Below are positions 34,030-45,292 of a stretch of 64,000 nt of DNA, in pieces. This DNA is from Coix lacryma-jobi var. lacryma-jobi (taxonomy: Eukaryota; Streptophyta; Magnoliopsida; Poales; Poaceae). The first letter of the stretch is position 1. Every line of letters begins with the position of its first letter. Below the pieces are notes generated by a model. That model worked only from the letters and a program-made list of their open reading frames with translations. It made no database searches and was not told the origin of the DNA. The stretch is taken from NCBI GenBank assembly GCA_009763385.1, contig CM019831.1, forward strand, positions 15,154,080-15,218,079, written 5' to 3'. The translations under genes were made by a program, and so were the position numbers.

Positions 34030-34767
34030 TCAACGCATGTCTAAGTACTCCTCAGTATCCGAAGACAGGTCGTCGTCTTCATTTGCTTGGCCTAAAAGGA
34101 ATCGTTCTAGCATTTCTATGTCCTTCGCATTTACCACCTCATCCCCAGCGTCCTCGTCATCATTCTCTACTTCCATTTCCATCGCTTCGGTTAAGTCTAT
34201 CGTGAACGTCCCTTGCAACCCAGATTCTTGAAAGAACTCACCGTCATACGTGTTTGTGTTGAAGTTATAATCCTCATCATTGGGGAGAGGTAGTTTAGCA
34301 TGTGGTGATATCTTGTGCACAATATACCAACCCAAGAGATGCTCTTTGCTTTTGCACGCGTATGGCGTGTAATAAACCTGCGTGGCCTGTTGAGCCACAA
34401 TATACACATCGGAGCCTGGATAGACAGAATCCTGTCGAATTTCGGCTAGCCCAAGATTAGGTGTCAGCCTCGTTCTTCCAGGATCGAACCAATGGCATTT
34501 GAACATGACAGGATTCAAAGGCTTTTCACCGTGAAATGAAAGTTCGTATATTTCTTCAATTCTTCCATAGTAGTCACGGTTGTCATTGCCTGGAGTACAA
34601 ACACCGCTATTTGTGGTTTTTCGATTGGGCCGACTCTGCTCGTAGCTTGATGTGTGGAAGCGAAATCCATTCACGTCGTAACCGTTAAATGACTTGACCC
34701 TACGGTCAAAGCCTTTTGCAACCTGTCTCAGCTCTTGACTCATAGACGCATCGGTTTGAGCCTGCAA
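34030..34767 (-). CDS. CACTA transposase DUF4216-like C-terminal domain
   Basis: 245 residues. VKSFNGYDVNGFRFHTSSYE is followed by NSGVCTPGNDNRDYYGRIEEI and FKCHWFDPGRTR (about 55-130), the blocks of DUF4216, which follows DUF4218 in plant TNP2 transposases. VYYTPYACKSKEHLLGWYIVH and an acidic tail (NDDEDAGDEVV ... LSSDTEEYLDMR) complete the protein, and the stop is at 34030. It is probably the last exon of the transposase and not a separate gene. Confidence 0.75.
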   Translation of the reverse strand: MQAQTDASMSQELRQVAKGFDRRVKSFNGYDVNGFRFHTSSYEQSRPNRKTTNSGVCTPGNDNRDYYGRIEEIYELSFHGEKPLNPVMFKCHWFDPGRTRLTPNLGLAEIRQDSVYPGSDVYIVAQQATQVYYTPYACKSKEHLLGWYIVHKISPHAKLPLPNDEDYNFNTNTYDGEFFQESGLQGTFTIDLTEAMEMEVENDDEDAGDEVVNAKDIEMLERFLLGQANEDDDLSSDTEEYLDMR

Positions 34768-34825
34768 GGCGGCGCAAGATATATCGTTATACGGTCAGAA
34801 CGTAAGAGCAAGTTGGAACGTCAGA

Positions 34826-36116
34826 CTAAGTACGACCTTGGTAGGACGGTACCTTTTGTCGGAACCAAGAAATGAAATCAGGCCTCCCTTGCCCCGCACC
34901 ATTTGCAATTAGGGTTTCAGCTGCCGCATCAGAAAGAGGCCTTGGTCCATTCGAGAACAAATGAAGAAATTCACTGTACGAAACAAAAAGAATGGTGTTG
35001 GAAAGTGACGATGAATTGGATGAAATAGATAACAACTTACCCCATGTACGGGTCCAGCTCATCAAGGTTGGTAAGCACGTATAGCATGATCTTTCGCCAC
35101 TCTTCATAGTTCAACTGCTTAACTGTGGATCCACTTGCCGTGCCGAGTTGGCCTCGAAAAAGGCTAAGACTCGATTCATTTTCTCCAGCATTGTAACGAG
35201 GGGGTGGATTATGCACGCTAGGAAGGTTCTCGGAGTAGTATCTTCAGTGAAGTTGGACACCTCTTCCAGAATGGATGCCTCTGCAATGGAAGCCTCAATT
35301 TTGGCTTTGTTTCTACATTTCTTGCGAAGAGTCTTCATATTTCTCTCGACTGGAAAGCACCAACGCCATTGCACAGGCCCTCCCATTCGAACCTCATTTG
35401 GGAGGTGTACGATCAATGAAGCATCGGAGTGAAGAAGCCTGGTGGAAAGATTTTCTCCAGCTTACAGAGCAACACAGGTGCAGCTTTCTCCAAGTCATCA
35501 ATGACGGACCGAGATATCTCCTTGGCACATAGCTGGCGGAAGAAATAGCTCAACTCTGCCAGGACAACCCACATAGGCTCAGGAACATAGCCTCGAACCA
35601 TCGCCGGAAGAAGCATTCGATCCATACGTGGAAGTCATGACTCTTCATCCCTAGGACTCAGAGGAGATAGAGTTTGAAGTCGCTGCAATCCTCTCGTTAG
35701 ATTCGCTGCATATCCATCAGGGAATGTCATGTCTGGATCCACTGAAGTATTTCTTTCCTTTGTGGCCTGCCCAAGACGAAATCGACCTTGGGCCGTGTCC
35801 ATCTCCTGCCGGGCTGAGGAGGCAGCATCTCTTGCTTTGGTCTATCGCACAACAGTGTCAGGTCTAGTCTAGCCTTAGGGTTGTCCTTGGACTTTTCAGT
35901 GTCCATGAGTGTTCCCCAAAGCGACTCAGCGATGTTCTTTTCAGTGTGCATTACATCAATGTTATGTGGCAGAAGAAGATCGTCATAATAAGGGAGTCTT
36001 TCCAAGCCTGACTTATGAGTCCACATATGCTCCTGACCATACCCCGCAAAACGACCGTCTATTTCGTTGAACTGGAGAGCATCTATCTGAGCATGAACCT
36101 CGGCACCGGTCAGCAT
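34826..36116 (-). pseudogene. CACTA transposase: core tail and DUF4218-like domain (frameshifted)
   Basis: Fragments in order on the minus strand: YYDDLLLPHNIDVMHTEKN and LWGTLMDTEKSKDNPKARLD (36116-35727, the end of the TNP2 core), WVVLAELSYFFRQLCAKEI (35625-35413), LPNEVRMGGPVQWRWCFPVE and KCRNKAKIEASIAEA (35416-35111, DUF4218-like), then SDAAAETLIANGAG (35107-34826). The order matches the transposase of intact elements. Single-base changes and introns divide the frames. Confidence 0.75.
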
Positions 36117-36181
36117 CCGAGGTGGAGGATCTCACCACGACACCTTTGGTAAAGTTCTTGGTGTCCCATCTGAAAGGATGG

Positions 36182-37188
36182 TCAAGAGGTAGGAATTGTC
36201 GATGTTGGTCGAACGCCGAATACTTGCCAACCCTCTTTGCCCTTCTTCAACCAGATAAATCTCGTAGCTGTCTTACAAACCGGGCATGAGAACTTGCCAT
36301 GGACACACCAGGCACAGAATATCCCATATGCCAGGTAGTCATGCAGTGAGTACTGGTACCAGATGTGCATTGTGAAGTTAGACCTTGAAGCTCGGTCGTA
36401 TGTCAATACCCCTTCATTCCAAGCAGTTTCCAATTCATCAATCAGAGGCTCCATGTACACACCCATGTTATTCCCCGGGTGTCCAGGAATTATCAACGAC
36501 AAGAAGACAGTATGACGTTGAAATAGGACGCCGGGGGGAGATTCAGGGGGATAACGAAGACGGGCCAACAGGTGTATGGGACAGCCATGAGTCCATAGGG
36601 ATTGAAACCGTCCGTTGCAAACGCAACACGAACATTACGAGCCTCTCTAGCTTTGTCATGATGGATGCGGTCGAAGTGGGCCCATGCTTCACCATCGGCG
36701 GGATGTACCAACTTCTCAGGATTGTATCGGGTACCCTGTTTGTGCCATGTCATCTGTTTCGCGGATTCCTCGGTCATGTAGAGACGTTGGATCCTCGATG
36801 TGAACGGCAGGTAACGCAGGACTTTCATGGGGATAGAAAGCTGCCTCTTCGGGCCTTCACCATCGTCTACCTCCATGTATCTCGACGCTTTACACTTCGG
36901 ACAGTAACCTGCATCCATGAGATCTTTCCTGAAGAGGACGCACCCATTTGGACAAGCATGTATCTGCTCATACGGCATCTTCAGTGCACGAAGCAGTTTC
37001 TGTGACTCGTACAGGCTCTTTGGCAATATGTGGCCGTCCGGAAGCATGCTACCAAATAGGGCCAACATACCATCGAACGCATCTCGACTCAGGTTGAACT
37101 GGGACTTGAACCCCATCACACGGCCAATGGCATCCAGTTGAGAAACTGTTGTCCGATCGTGAAGGGGTTTCTGTGCCGAAGACATCAT
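36182..37188 (-). pseudogene. TNP2-type CACTA transposase core (Transposase_21)
   Basis: From 37188: VSQLDAIGRVMGFKSQFN, FDGMLALFGSMLPDGH, the Cys cluster CPNGCVLFRKDL ... CPKCKASRY, then FATDGFNPYGLM and YTCWPVFVIPLNLPP, which are hallmark blocks of the TNP2 core. Near 36500 the frame changes to LIIPGHPGNNMGVYMEPLID and SLHDYLAYGIFCAWCVHGKFSCPVC (36568-36182). It is homologous to the core at 15219-17043 but from a clearly different family. Function: cutting and joining at CACTA ends. Confidence 0.88.
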
Positions 37189-37260
37189 CTCGTAAAACGC
37201 CTTTTGGTCTTCTCCATCTCCTCCTCCGTACGTCCTTCAGCGTACTGTGCTTCATGGAAG

Positions 37261-37773
37261 TCATCTAACATGTCTGCTACCCCCCGCATCAGCATCAAAG
37301 TCCTCCAGACGTGGTCGCACTGCCTCCGCTCTCAAACGATGTGCTTCACCATGGTAGATCCACCGGGTGTAGTCCGTCGTGAATCCATTGTTCACAAGAT
37401 GTTTAGCCATGTTCTCCTTGTCTTGCCTTCTCCGGTTCCCACATCTGCTGCATGGGCACAACACTTTGATCTCTCCTCGCCGAGCCGCGCCAAATGCATT
37501 GTTCACGAAAGCATCTGTCTTGCGCAACCATTCATCGGTGAAATCACTTCTGCTTCTACGGCCCGAGTACATCCACTGACGGTCATCCATCCTACTGTCA
37601 TCCATCCGAGTACTTACATATCTACCTCCGAGTACTTCCATCCTACTATCATCTAATAGGTGAGGATAGGTCCTAATCCCACCCGCGGATGCGTACATGA
37701 GGCCAGTTCCCATTGTCTGCCCCGAGCCGAGACAGAATTTCGGCAGCACCTCCCCGATGTTCTCAAGATACAC
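37261..37773 (-). CDS. CACTA transposase N-terminal domain (Transpos_assoc type)
   Basis: 170 residues. FTDEWLRKTDAFVNNAFGAA precedes the Cys cluster LCPCSRCGNRRRQ and KHLVNNGFTTDYTRWIYHGE, the standard zinc-binding transposase-associated domain. The first ~75 residues are low complexity with DDSRMD repeats. It is the first coding exon of the transposase. Upstream on this strand, around 37980-38230, lies non-coding leader sequence. Confidence 0.8.
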   Translation of the reverse strand: MYLENIGEVLPKFCLGSGQTMGTGLMYASAGGIRTYPHLLDDSRMEVLGGRYVSTRMDDSRMDDRQWMYSGRRSRSDFTDEWLRKTDAFVNNAFGAARRGEIKVLCPCSRCGNRRRQDKENMAKHLVNNGFTTDYTRWIYHGEAHRLRAEAVRPRLEDFDADAGGSRHVR

Positions 37774-38439
37774 GTCCCTGTAGGGAGAGTGTGTATCCGG
37801 AGAACAACAAGGAGGTGATGCAAAAACTCCATCTCGAATCGGGCCAGACCATGGGAACTAGCCTCATCGACGCATCTGCGGGCTGTCCAAGTAACGTGGA
37901 CAATCCGAAACAGATACGGTTATCGATATGCAGAGACGTGCATACCTCCAGCCGTATCTCTTTCGGACGGGAGACGCCTAACTGGGTTCAATGACCTACG
38001 ACCCTTTTCTGGGAGGAGACGTTATTTATACCTAGGGTGCCGGTGGAGTCAGGCTAGCGGCGCAGTGGCGAGTCGGTGCAGTGGCGAGGCGAAGCGGTGC
38101 AGGCAGACCCGCGACGACGACGAAGACGATCGAGGTCGCCGAGGATCTCCGGCTTGGCCCCGGCAGGTCCTCCTACAGAAAGACAAAAAAGATAGTATCA
38201 ATTAGAAATTTCGGCAGAACCTCCCCTGCACGGTGAGGTTTCGAAACCTGCAAGAAACAACGGCACGATGGCCGACATCCACATATATACGACACGATGG
38301 CCGACATCCACATACATTGACACGATGGCCGATATCCACATACATTCACATGCATACCACTACTACTAACAACTACTACTTACTACGTGGGGCGATCGAC
38401 GACGACGGAGCGGACGAACTCGGGTCGAGGCGAAGGCAA

Positions 38440-38990
38440 CAACGGTCTCCTCACCTTCTCCTCCTCTCCTCCTCCTCCTCCTCCTCCTCCCGCTCTGCTT
38501 CTTCTCCTTCTCCTTCTCCTCTCCTCTTCCTCTACTCTTCTCTCCTCTCCTCCTCCCCCTCCTCCCCCTCCTCCTCGTCTACTGCCGCGGGGCGAGACCC
38601 GGGGCAGCTCCGACAGGGCCGCCGGCGAAGAGAAGGATGGCGGCGGCGGGGGAGACGCGGCGGGGCGAGACCGGACGGCGCGCCGGCGGGCGAGACGCTG
38701 GCGGGGCGGGCGCCGGTCGGGGCGGGGCGCGCCCGGCGGCGGCGGCGGCGGGGCGAGGGGCGGGGGCGGGGCTCAGGGGCGCCGGCAGCAGGGCGCGCCG
38801 GCTCGGGGCGGGGGCGGGGGCGCGCCGCGCGGCGGCGGGAGGGGCGGGGGCGGGGCGCGGGGCGGGGGGGGCTCGGTTTTCGGGCCGACGGGGGCGGCGA
38901 GCGGCGGGGCGAGGAGGCGGCGGCAGGGCACCGGCGGGGCGAGGAGGCGGGCGGCGGCGTGCGTGTGTAGCTGGCTCGGTTGGTTTGTGT
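38440..38990. repeat. CTC-rich then GGC-rich low-complexity stretch in the CACTA element
   Basis: (CTCCTC)n for about 140 bp, then about 400 bp of GGGGCGGG / GGCGGCGG. Long frames on both strands encode only Gly/Ala/Arg or Pro/Ser runs and are not believable genes. Confidence 0.85.
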
Positions 38991-39120
38991 AGTGGGCCGG
39001 CCGGGCGTTTTTTTTAAGTTTTCGCGGTCTTTGCCGAGGGCCAGATCGGGCGGCCCTCGGCAAAGAGGAACCTATGCCGAGAGTCAGATGTGTCAGCTCT
39101 CGGCAAAGGCTTTGCATTTT

Positions 39121-40226
39121 ATTTTTTTTGGTAAACTCTATGCCGAGAGCCCTGGTCCTGGCTCTCGGCATAGGTCCTCTTTGCCGAGGGCTTTAGGAAG
39201 CTCTCGGCAAAGCATATTATTTTTTTTTGTTTTTTTGCTCTCAATTTTTTATGTGGCCTTGCTACAGTACTACAAGCCAAGATTTTAAATTTGAAGTGTT
39301 TTCCATACTTCTTGCTATATTTCGCGCATTTTCTTTAATTTGATGATTTTTTCCGCGGGACGCACGTTTGAACTACAGGTGCATAAAATAATGAAACTCA
39401 GCGATCCGAAAAATGGTATTCATTCTTCAGAGGGTATTTGGACACCGTATCCAGGGACAGGCGCGGACACTCGACCGTCTCATGCACGAGAAACAGCGAC
39501 CAAGTTGCGTGAGATTGGATTTAAAATTATTAAAAATACAAAGTCAGAAAATCATGAAAATAGACGGGTGACCTTGACATCGCATGTAGAGGCTATGAAA
39601 AAAATTTGGGAATGTTTGGAGCAAGTAGTGGCGCAAGATGGTCCAAACCCTGAGATCTCCGCATATCATCGCATGCGATGATATGCGGAGATCTCAGGGT
39701 TTGGACCATCTTGCGTCGTCACTTGCTCCAAATATTCCCAAATTTTTTTCATAGCCTCTACATGCGATGTCAAGGTCACTCGTCCATTTTCATAATTTTC
39801 TGACTTTGTTTGTATTTTAATAATTTTAAATCCATATCACGCAACTTGGTCGCTGTTTATGGTGCAGGAGACGGTCGAGTCTCCGCACCTGTCCCTGGAT
39901 ACGGTGTCGAAATACCCTCTGAAGAATGAATACCATTTTTCGAATCGCTGAGTTTCATTATTTCATGCACCTGCAGTTCAAACGTACGTCCCGCGAAAAA
40001 ATCATCAAATTAAAAAAATGCGCAAAATATAGCAAGATTTATGGAAAACACTTCAAATTTGAAATCTTGGCTTGTAGTACTGTAGCAAGACCACATAAAA
40101 AATTGGGAGCAAAAAACCAAAAAAATATACATGCTTTGCCGAGAGCTTCCTAAAGCCCTCGGCAAAGAGCACCTATGACGAGAGCCAGGGCCAGGGCTCT
40201 CGGCATAGAATTTACCAAAAAAAACC
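39121..40226. repeat. 1.1 kb palindrome (553 bp arms, no spacer) near the CACTA right end
   Basis: The arms are centred on GCATGC at 39671-39676 (centre 39673.5). The inner ~44 bp (GAGATCTCCGCATATCATC and its inverse) are perfect. The outer part matches at an estimated 90-95 percent, without net length change, out to GGTAAACTCTATGCCGAG / CTCGGCATAGAATTTACC. Both arms carry the CTCGGCAAAG subterminal sites. Transcription across it would give a long hairpin RNA. Confidence 0.95.
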
Positions 40227-40495
40227 AAACCAAGGTAACGGCGCAGGGGGAGCCGTTCGCGAGGGTTCCGTTTGCCGAGGTGCATTCTACGCCGAGGGCT
40301 CGGCTCTCGGCATAGGGTATCTTTGCCGAGAGCCAGACTTCGCCGAGAGTCGGACCCTCAGCGTAGGAATCGTCGCCGAGTTTCGTATGGTGCCGAGGGT
40401 TGGCTCTCGGCAAAGGGCTCTTTGCCGAGTGCCCGTGTTTTAGCCCTCGGCAAAGCGACGGGCGCTCGGCAAAGAGCCCGTCTCCGGTAGTGTGC

Positions 40496-40898
40496 CGTTT
40501 GGTTCGTGATGAAGTTTTCTCATGCCAGAAATTGTGTTATCCGCAGTATCTGTTGTATGCAGGTACAAATTGAGGCCAAACATCCCAATGGGGCAATGGT
40601 GTGGGACGACTCAGGTACAAGTTGTTTGGTGGATTTAAAATATGGAATGGCAAATGTTGAACTGGTAAGATGTTTCTAACATGGTACCATTTGCCCGTCG
40701 TGGTTCTGAACCATGGTAAGATGTTGGAAAAATTTCCAACTTTTTGTGCACTACTGGACTTTTCAGTGCATGTAATTAATTTGACCACTACCGGACCGTC
40801 TAGAGCTTACTAGCCATTGGTTGTTAGTGGTCTGAAACATCTTACATCTTATTCTTCACAAAAGAGTATGTGCCTGATAAATGTAAAGACAAAGTGTC
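40496..40898. other. Flank between two CACTA elements; no gene recognised
   Basis: AT-rich, with no conserved frame. It holds the strings CACTACTGGACTTTTCAGTG (about 40750) and CACTACCGGACCG (about 40786), which resemble CACTA ends but pair with nothing clear. Confidence 0.4.
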
Positions 40899-41499
40899 TT
40901 GCACTACTACACAAATGATTTTCTAAGACACTACCTTGAACGGAACGCTTATGCAGCGAGCGTGCGCTAGTAGACATAGGAGCGCACGTCCAATGGAATA
41001 AATAGCGACGCGCGCATCAGGAGACCGGAACAGTACACGTACGGATTGTTGACATGCAGACCACGTGTTAGCACTAATACGATACATTTTCTCTCTTCTC
41101 TTGTAGTTTTTGTAGTTTTTTACAGGCCCACTAGGATTTCTCCTGTCTAGATTCTTTTTTTTCTCTTTCGGGATAGCGGATCTGTGGAAGATGAAAGGGC
41201 GAGAAATTGTTTGACATTCATATAGATGTAGAAGTAATATTTTCAAAATTCATAATATCATATATTTCATAATACTTTATGAGATTAATAATTCAACCGA
41301 TATAAAAAATAAAAAATAATTGATAGAAGGCATACAAGGTTATCGAAGAAACTAAAAAAAAGAGTAAATCTTATTTATTGAGATATATAACTTTTTGCAA
41401 ATAGCTAATACAAAACACATGCGGCTTATGTTTTCCTATGCTAAACAGTTGTCATTAATACTATAAAAAACAAGGCAAGATAAAGCAAATAAAAATACA

Positions 41500-42570
41500 T
41501 GAAATTAGGTTTTATATTTATAATTTTAAATTATTATATTATAAACTATGTATTTCTAGATTTAATACATGCTATCACATTATATATATATTTGTTAAAT
41601 TCAAAACTCTAAACTATCACACTATGAACCTTGTATGGTTAGATTCAAAACTTTGCACTCCGGGTTTATAAACTTTAAACTATCACACTGTAAATTTTAT
41701 TTTGTTAGATTTAAAACCTTATCCTTAGAATTTATAAACTTTAAACTATAACATTATAAATTTTACTGCTAGATTAAAAAAAAACCTAGCTATCTGTATT
41801 ATAAATCTTGTACTGTCAAGTTCAAAACTTTATACTCAGAATTTTTAAAATTAAACTATCATATTACAAACTTTATACTTCTATATTTAATATTTTGTTC
41901 TATCACAATATAAACTTCAAACTGCTAGGTTTAAAATTTTACAGTCATAATTTATAAACATTAAATGCTAAGTTTAAAACTTTGTACTATCATATTATAA
42001 ACTTTGTTCCGCTAGATTGAAAACTTTATGCTCATAATTTATAAACTTTAAACTATCATGTTATAAGTTTTTACTGCAAGATTCAAAACTTTGAACTACC
42101 ACATTATAATTTTTGTACTGCCAGATTCAAAAATTTACACTCAGAATTTATAAACATTAAACTATCACATTACAAAAACTTTCTAATGCTAGTTTCAAAA
42201 CTTTAAACTATCACATTATAAACTTTCTACATTTAGGTTCAAAACTTAACGCTCGGAGATTAATAAACTTTGAATTATCACATTACAATTTTATACTACT
42301 ATGTTCCAAACTTTGAGCTATTTTAAACTATCATATTATATACTTTTTACTGCAAGGTTCAAAACTTTACAATCAAAATTTATAAACTTTGAACTATCAT
42401 CACCTTTACACTCAGAATTTATAAACTTTAAACTATTATTATATTACAATCTTTATAATGCTATATGCAAAACTTTGATCTATTACATTATAAACTTTGT
42501 ATTATATTATAACGTATGAAACTTTGTATTATAACATATGAAACTTTGTATTATAACATGTGAAACTTTA
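41500..42570. repeat. Degenerate AT-rich tandem array (units ~65-100 bp)
   Basis: The strings AAACTTTAAACTATCACATTATAAACTTT and CTAGATTCAAAACTTT(A)CACTCAGAATTTATAAA recur at least ten times with substitutions and small length changes. Short frames across it are not coding. Confidence 0.85.
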
Positions 42571-43169
42571 TATATCTTTAAGAGCAAAACTTTATCACCA
42601 CAAAAATATTTTAAAACATATTGAAGATGGATCTACTTTTATAGATCTCATTATAATAAACCTAATGGTTCAAACGGAATTAAAAATAGATGTTTAACAA
42701 GAAAGTTATCATATTTTAAAGTTTTTGTGCGTTTCAAAAAACATGTTTGACACAGACTGCATGCATCTCTCACCCACATGTCCATGCTCTACGCTTTGTC
42801 TCCCTCTCCGCCTGTGCCACGCGTCCCATACGTTCTCTGCTGCTCGCGCGTCTACACTTCAGGCTCTATTTCCCTTGCGTCATGTGTTCGTGCGCTGCCA
42901 GCCGTGGGAGCGCACGCGCGCTAATTAGTGATTGGGCTACCTTGAATTAACCGAGGTGGACGTCCAATATCCGCCTCGGTTAATATTTACTGAGGCGGGC
43001 ATCCGTGTCTGCTCCGTTAATCGATTAACCAAGACAGTCACCTTAAAACAACCGTCTCGGTTAATCAATTATTTTCCGAGATGGTCGTTTTAAGCGTCCG
43101 CCTCGGTAAATCAATTAACCGAGACAGGCATCTTAAAGTGTCCGTCTCGGTTAATGACTGTAAAACAAA

Positions 43170-43760
43170 ATAATTTATAATTCTTTCATATGAATTTAGA
43201 TGAAGACAAACTTTATATCAAAGTTGTAGCCCTCGACGAGATCTACAACTTTGCAGTTAAAAAGTTTTTGAATTAAAACTGTTTAGGGTCCCAAAATATG
43301 GTTATAAGTGCACAGATTTTGAAATTTGAAATTTAAACTTATCAAACAATCTCATATGTTGACATGGTCTACACAAAAGTTATAGTTCTCAATAGAATCT
43401 ATAACTTTGTAGTTGAAATTTTTTTAATTTGAAGTTATTTAAAGTCCCAAATATGTGTTCGAAGATTATAGATTTTGAAATTTAAAATTTAAAATTCCTA
43501 AACAATCTCAAATATTGACATAGTTAATACCAAAGTTGTAATGGTCGACCTAAGCTACATCTTTGATATTGACAAGGTTTTTATTTTAAAATCATTTAGA
43601 GTCTCAAATATATATTTGAAATTCATATATTTTGAGACTCAACTTTTTGAATTTTTCAAACTATCTTTAATGGAGATACATCCTATACCAAAGTTGTAGT
43701 ACTTAACAAGATTTAAAACTTTATAGTTATAAGTTTTTTCATTTGAATTCATTTAGTAGT
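43170..43760. repeat. AT-rich repeat units (about 148 bp type)
   Basis: Repeated AAAGTTGTAG ... GAGATCTACAACTTTG(T/C)AGTT blocks, each followed by TTTGAAATTTAAAATTT. They are related to the units at 4090-4660 and 21930-22300. Inverted repeats AAAGTTGTAG/CTACAACTTT occur within a unit. Confidence 0.75.
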
Positions 43761-43830
43761 CCAAATATTCAATATAAGATTACGAAATATTGATATAAAA
43801 TAATAATGTATTATTTATATACATGAACAA

Positions 43831-43895
43831 GTGTGAGGTGTAGTGGTAGAGACATATTAGTGTGAAGCGTGCAGTCATGGTTTGATTCCCTGAAG
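43831..43895 (+). other. tRNA-like module inside the CACTA-like element
   Basis: GAGGTGTAGTGGTAGAGAC (A-box/D-arm-like) precedes CATGGTTTGATTCCC (B-box/T-arm-like) by about 30 bases. It stands at the edge of the AT-rich units, as in the other elements. Confidence 0.5.
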
Positions 43896-44285
43896 TTGTA
43901 TATTTTTTTAGTTTTTTTTGGAGAACAGTAACCGAGGCGGACATCTTACAAATGCTCGTCTCCGTTAATCATTAACTAAGACGGGATTAACCGAGGTCTT
44001 CTCACCAAGGCGGTTGGAATAGCCTCGTTAATAAAAAATGCCGCCTCATAAAAGATTTTTTTCGTAGCAGTGTTGCTCTCTATTGTTGCAAAACGATTCA
44101 CTAACTTGAACTTAGACATTGTGGGACTGACCACTCGCTTAGACCAAATAGTGTCCATGCTCACTGGACCTCAGTAGACAATCCGCTGATTGTTTTGTCA
44201 TTGCTTGGTGCTAAATCTTGTGTGGAATATTCCATCTGTTGCCTTGACCACTGCTATAGAATTAATAATCATTGCCATCACTTTC

Positions 44286-44517
44286 GCCCTATTTAGATTC
44301 CTTCTCTTTCTCACACTCTCTCCATCACATTAATGTTTGGACGCATGCATGGAGCATTAAATGTAGGTAAAAAAAATAACTAATTGTACTTTTAGTATGT
44401 ATATGTCGAGACGAATCTTTTGAGCCTAGTTGGTCCATATTTGGACAAAGTTTGTCAAATAACAACGAAAGTGCTACAGGGAAAAATTTTGCAAAATTTG
44501 GCATCTAAACACACCCT
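44286..44517. mobile_element. Common grass MITE nested in the CACTA-like element
   Basis: GCCCTATTTAGATTCC ... GGCATCTAAACACACCC are inverted ends. The interior TGCATGGAGCATTAAATGTAGG, GAGACGAATCTTTTGAGCCTAG belongs to an abundant grass MITE. No clear target duplication was found. Confidence 0.65.
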
Positions 44518-45220
44518 GATTTTCACCATCGGTCGGTTAGGTTAACCATTGGTCAAAGGGGCTGATTATCACCAAAGGTTCGTAATCCGAACCAAAGGTA
44601 ATATCCTATCATTACTGCTGGTTTATGTTACGAACCATTGGTGATGGTTGACGCATTTGCATAGCCAGTTTGTGTTATGAACCGGCAGTGAAAATCACTT
44701 TCACCAACGATTTAACTTATGTTGCAGCACAATCAAATTCACAACATTAAAATAAAGTAGGATAAAAATAAACTTTATATCAAGTTGTAGATCCCATCGA
44801 GATCTACAACTTTTGTAGTTGATGACCTTTTATCTAAAATCATTTACGGTCTCAAAATTTTGTTTGAAGCTCTTTTATTTTAAAATTCATTTTTTCAAAT
44901 TATACAAACAACCTATGGTGAAAAAATGATAAAAATCAAAGATGTAGATGTGGATGAAAATACATCTTTGTAGTTGATGATTTTTTCATTCGAAATCATT
45001 TGAGGTCACAAAAGTATGATTGATGTTCCTGCACTTTGAAACTAAAATTGGTCAAACAGCCTTGGATGGCAAAACAATCAACATGAAAGTTGTAGATGAT
45101 CTCGAGTAGGACAACAACTTTATTTGTAGTTGATGACTTTATATCTGAAGTCGTTTAGGATCCTAAATATTATTTTCAAAATCCTAAGAAGTGAATACTA
45201 GAGGAATGAATGTCATAGAG

Positions 45221-45292
45221 GCACAAGTGACTTAGTAGTGGATTAAAGCAGCTATGCGCGAGGGCACAAGTCTCAAGTTTGAATCACACCGG
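45221..45292 (+). other. tRNA-like module inside the CACTA-like element
   Basis: GTGACTTAGTAGTGGATTAAAGCAG (A-box-like) and CAAGTTTGAATCACAC (B-box-like) are 45 bases apart. This is the weakest of the five modules. Confidence 0.4.

Larger units (their letters stand above)
31012..40492 (-). mobile_element. CACTA element, 9481 bp, with transposase genes and a large palindrome
   Basis: The left end CACTACTGGAAATGGGTG and the right end GTCTCCGGTAGTG are inverted copies. TGC is duplicated at 31009-31011 and 40493-40495. CTCGGCAAAG / CTTTGCCGAG repeats fill both subterminal zones (31030-31600, and 39030-39230 plus 40130-40470). Minus-strand exons encode a TNP2-type transposase (37773 down to about 34030) and a Transposase_24-like second protein (33900-31920). 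A 1.1 kb perfect-centre palindrome lies near the right end. Several frame breaks suggest it is defective unless sequence errors explain them. Confidence 0.95.
40902..44072. mobile_element. CACTA-like element, 3171 bp, non-autonomous
   Basis: The left end CACTACTACACAAATGATTTTC and the right end, read inverted, CACTGCTACGAAAAAAATCTTTT match. TTG is duplicated at 40899-40901 and 44073-44075. AACCGAGGCGGAC-type subterminal repeats lie at 42945-43160 and 43925-44050. The interior has a 1 kb AT-rich tandem array, 148 bp-type AT-rich units (43170-43760) and a tRNA-like module. No transposase was found. Confidence 0.92.

Noticed and set aside
38387..39017. Long GC-rich frames on the plus strand
   Set aside because: They encode only Gly/Arg/Ala or Ser/Pro runs from GGC- and CTC-rich low complexity inside a CACTA element.
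40750..40800. CACTACTGG and CACTACCGG strings as another CACTA element
   Set aside because: No inverted partner end or 3 bp target duplication could be found nearby.
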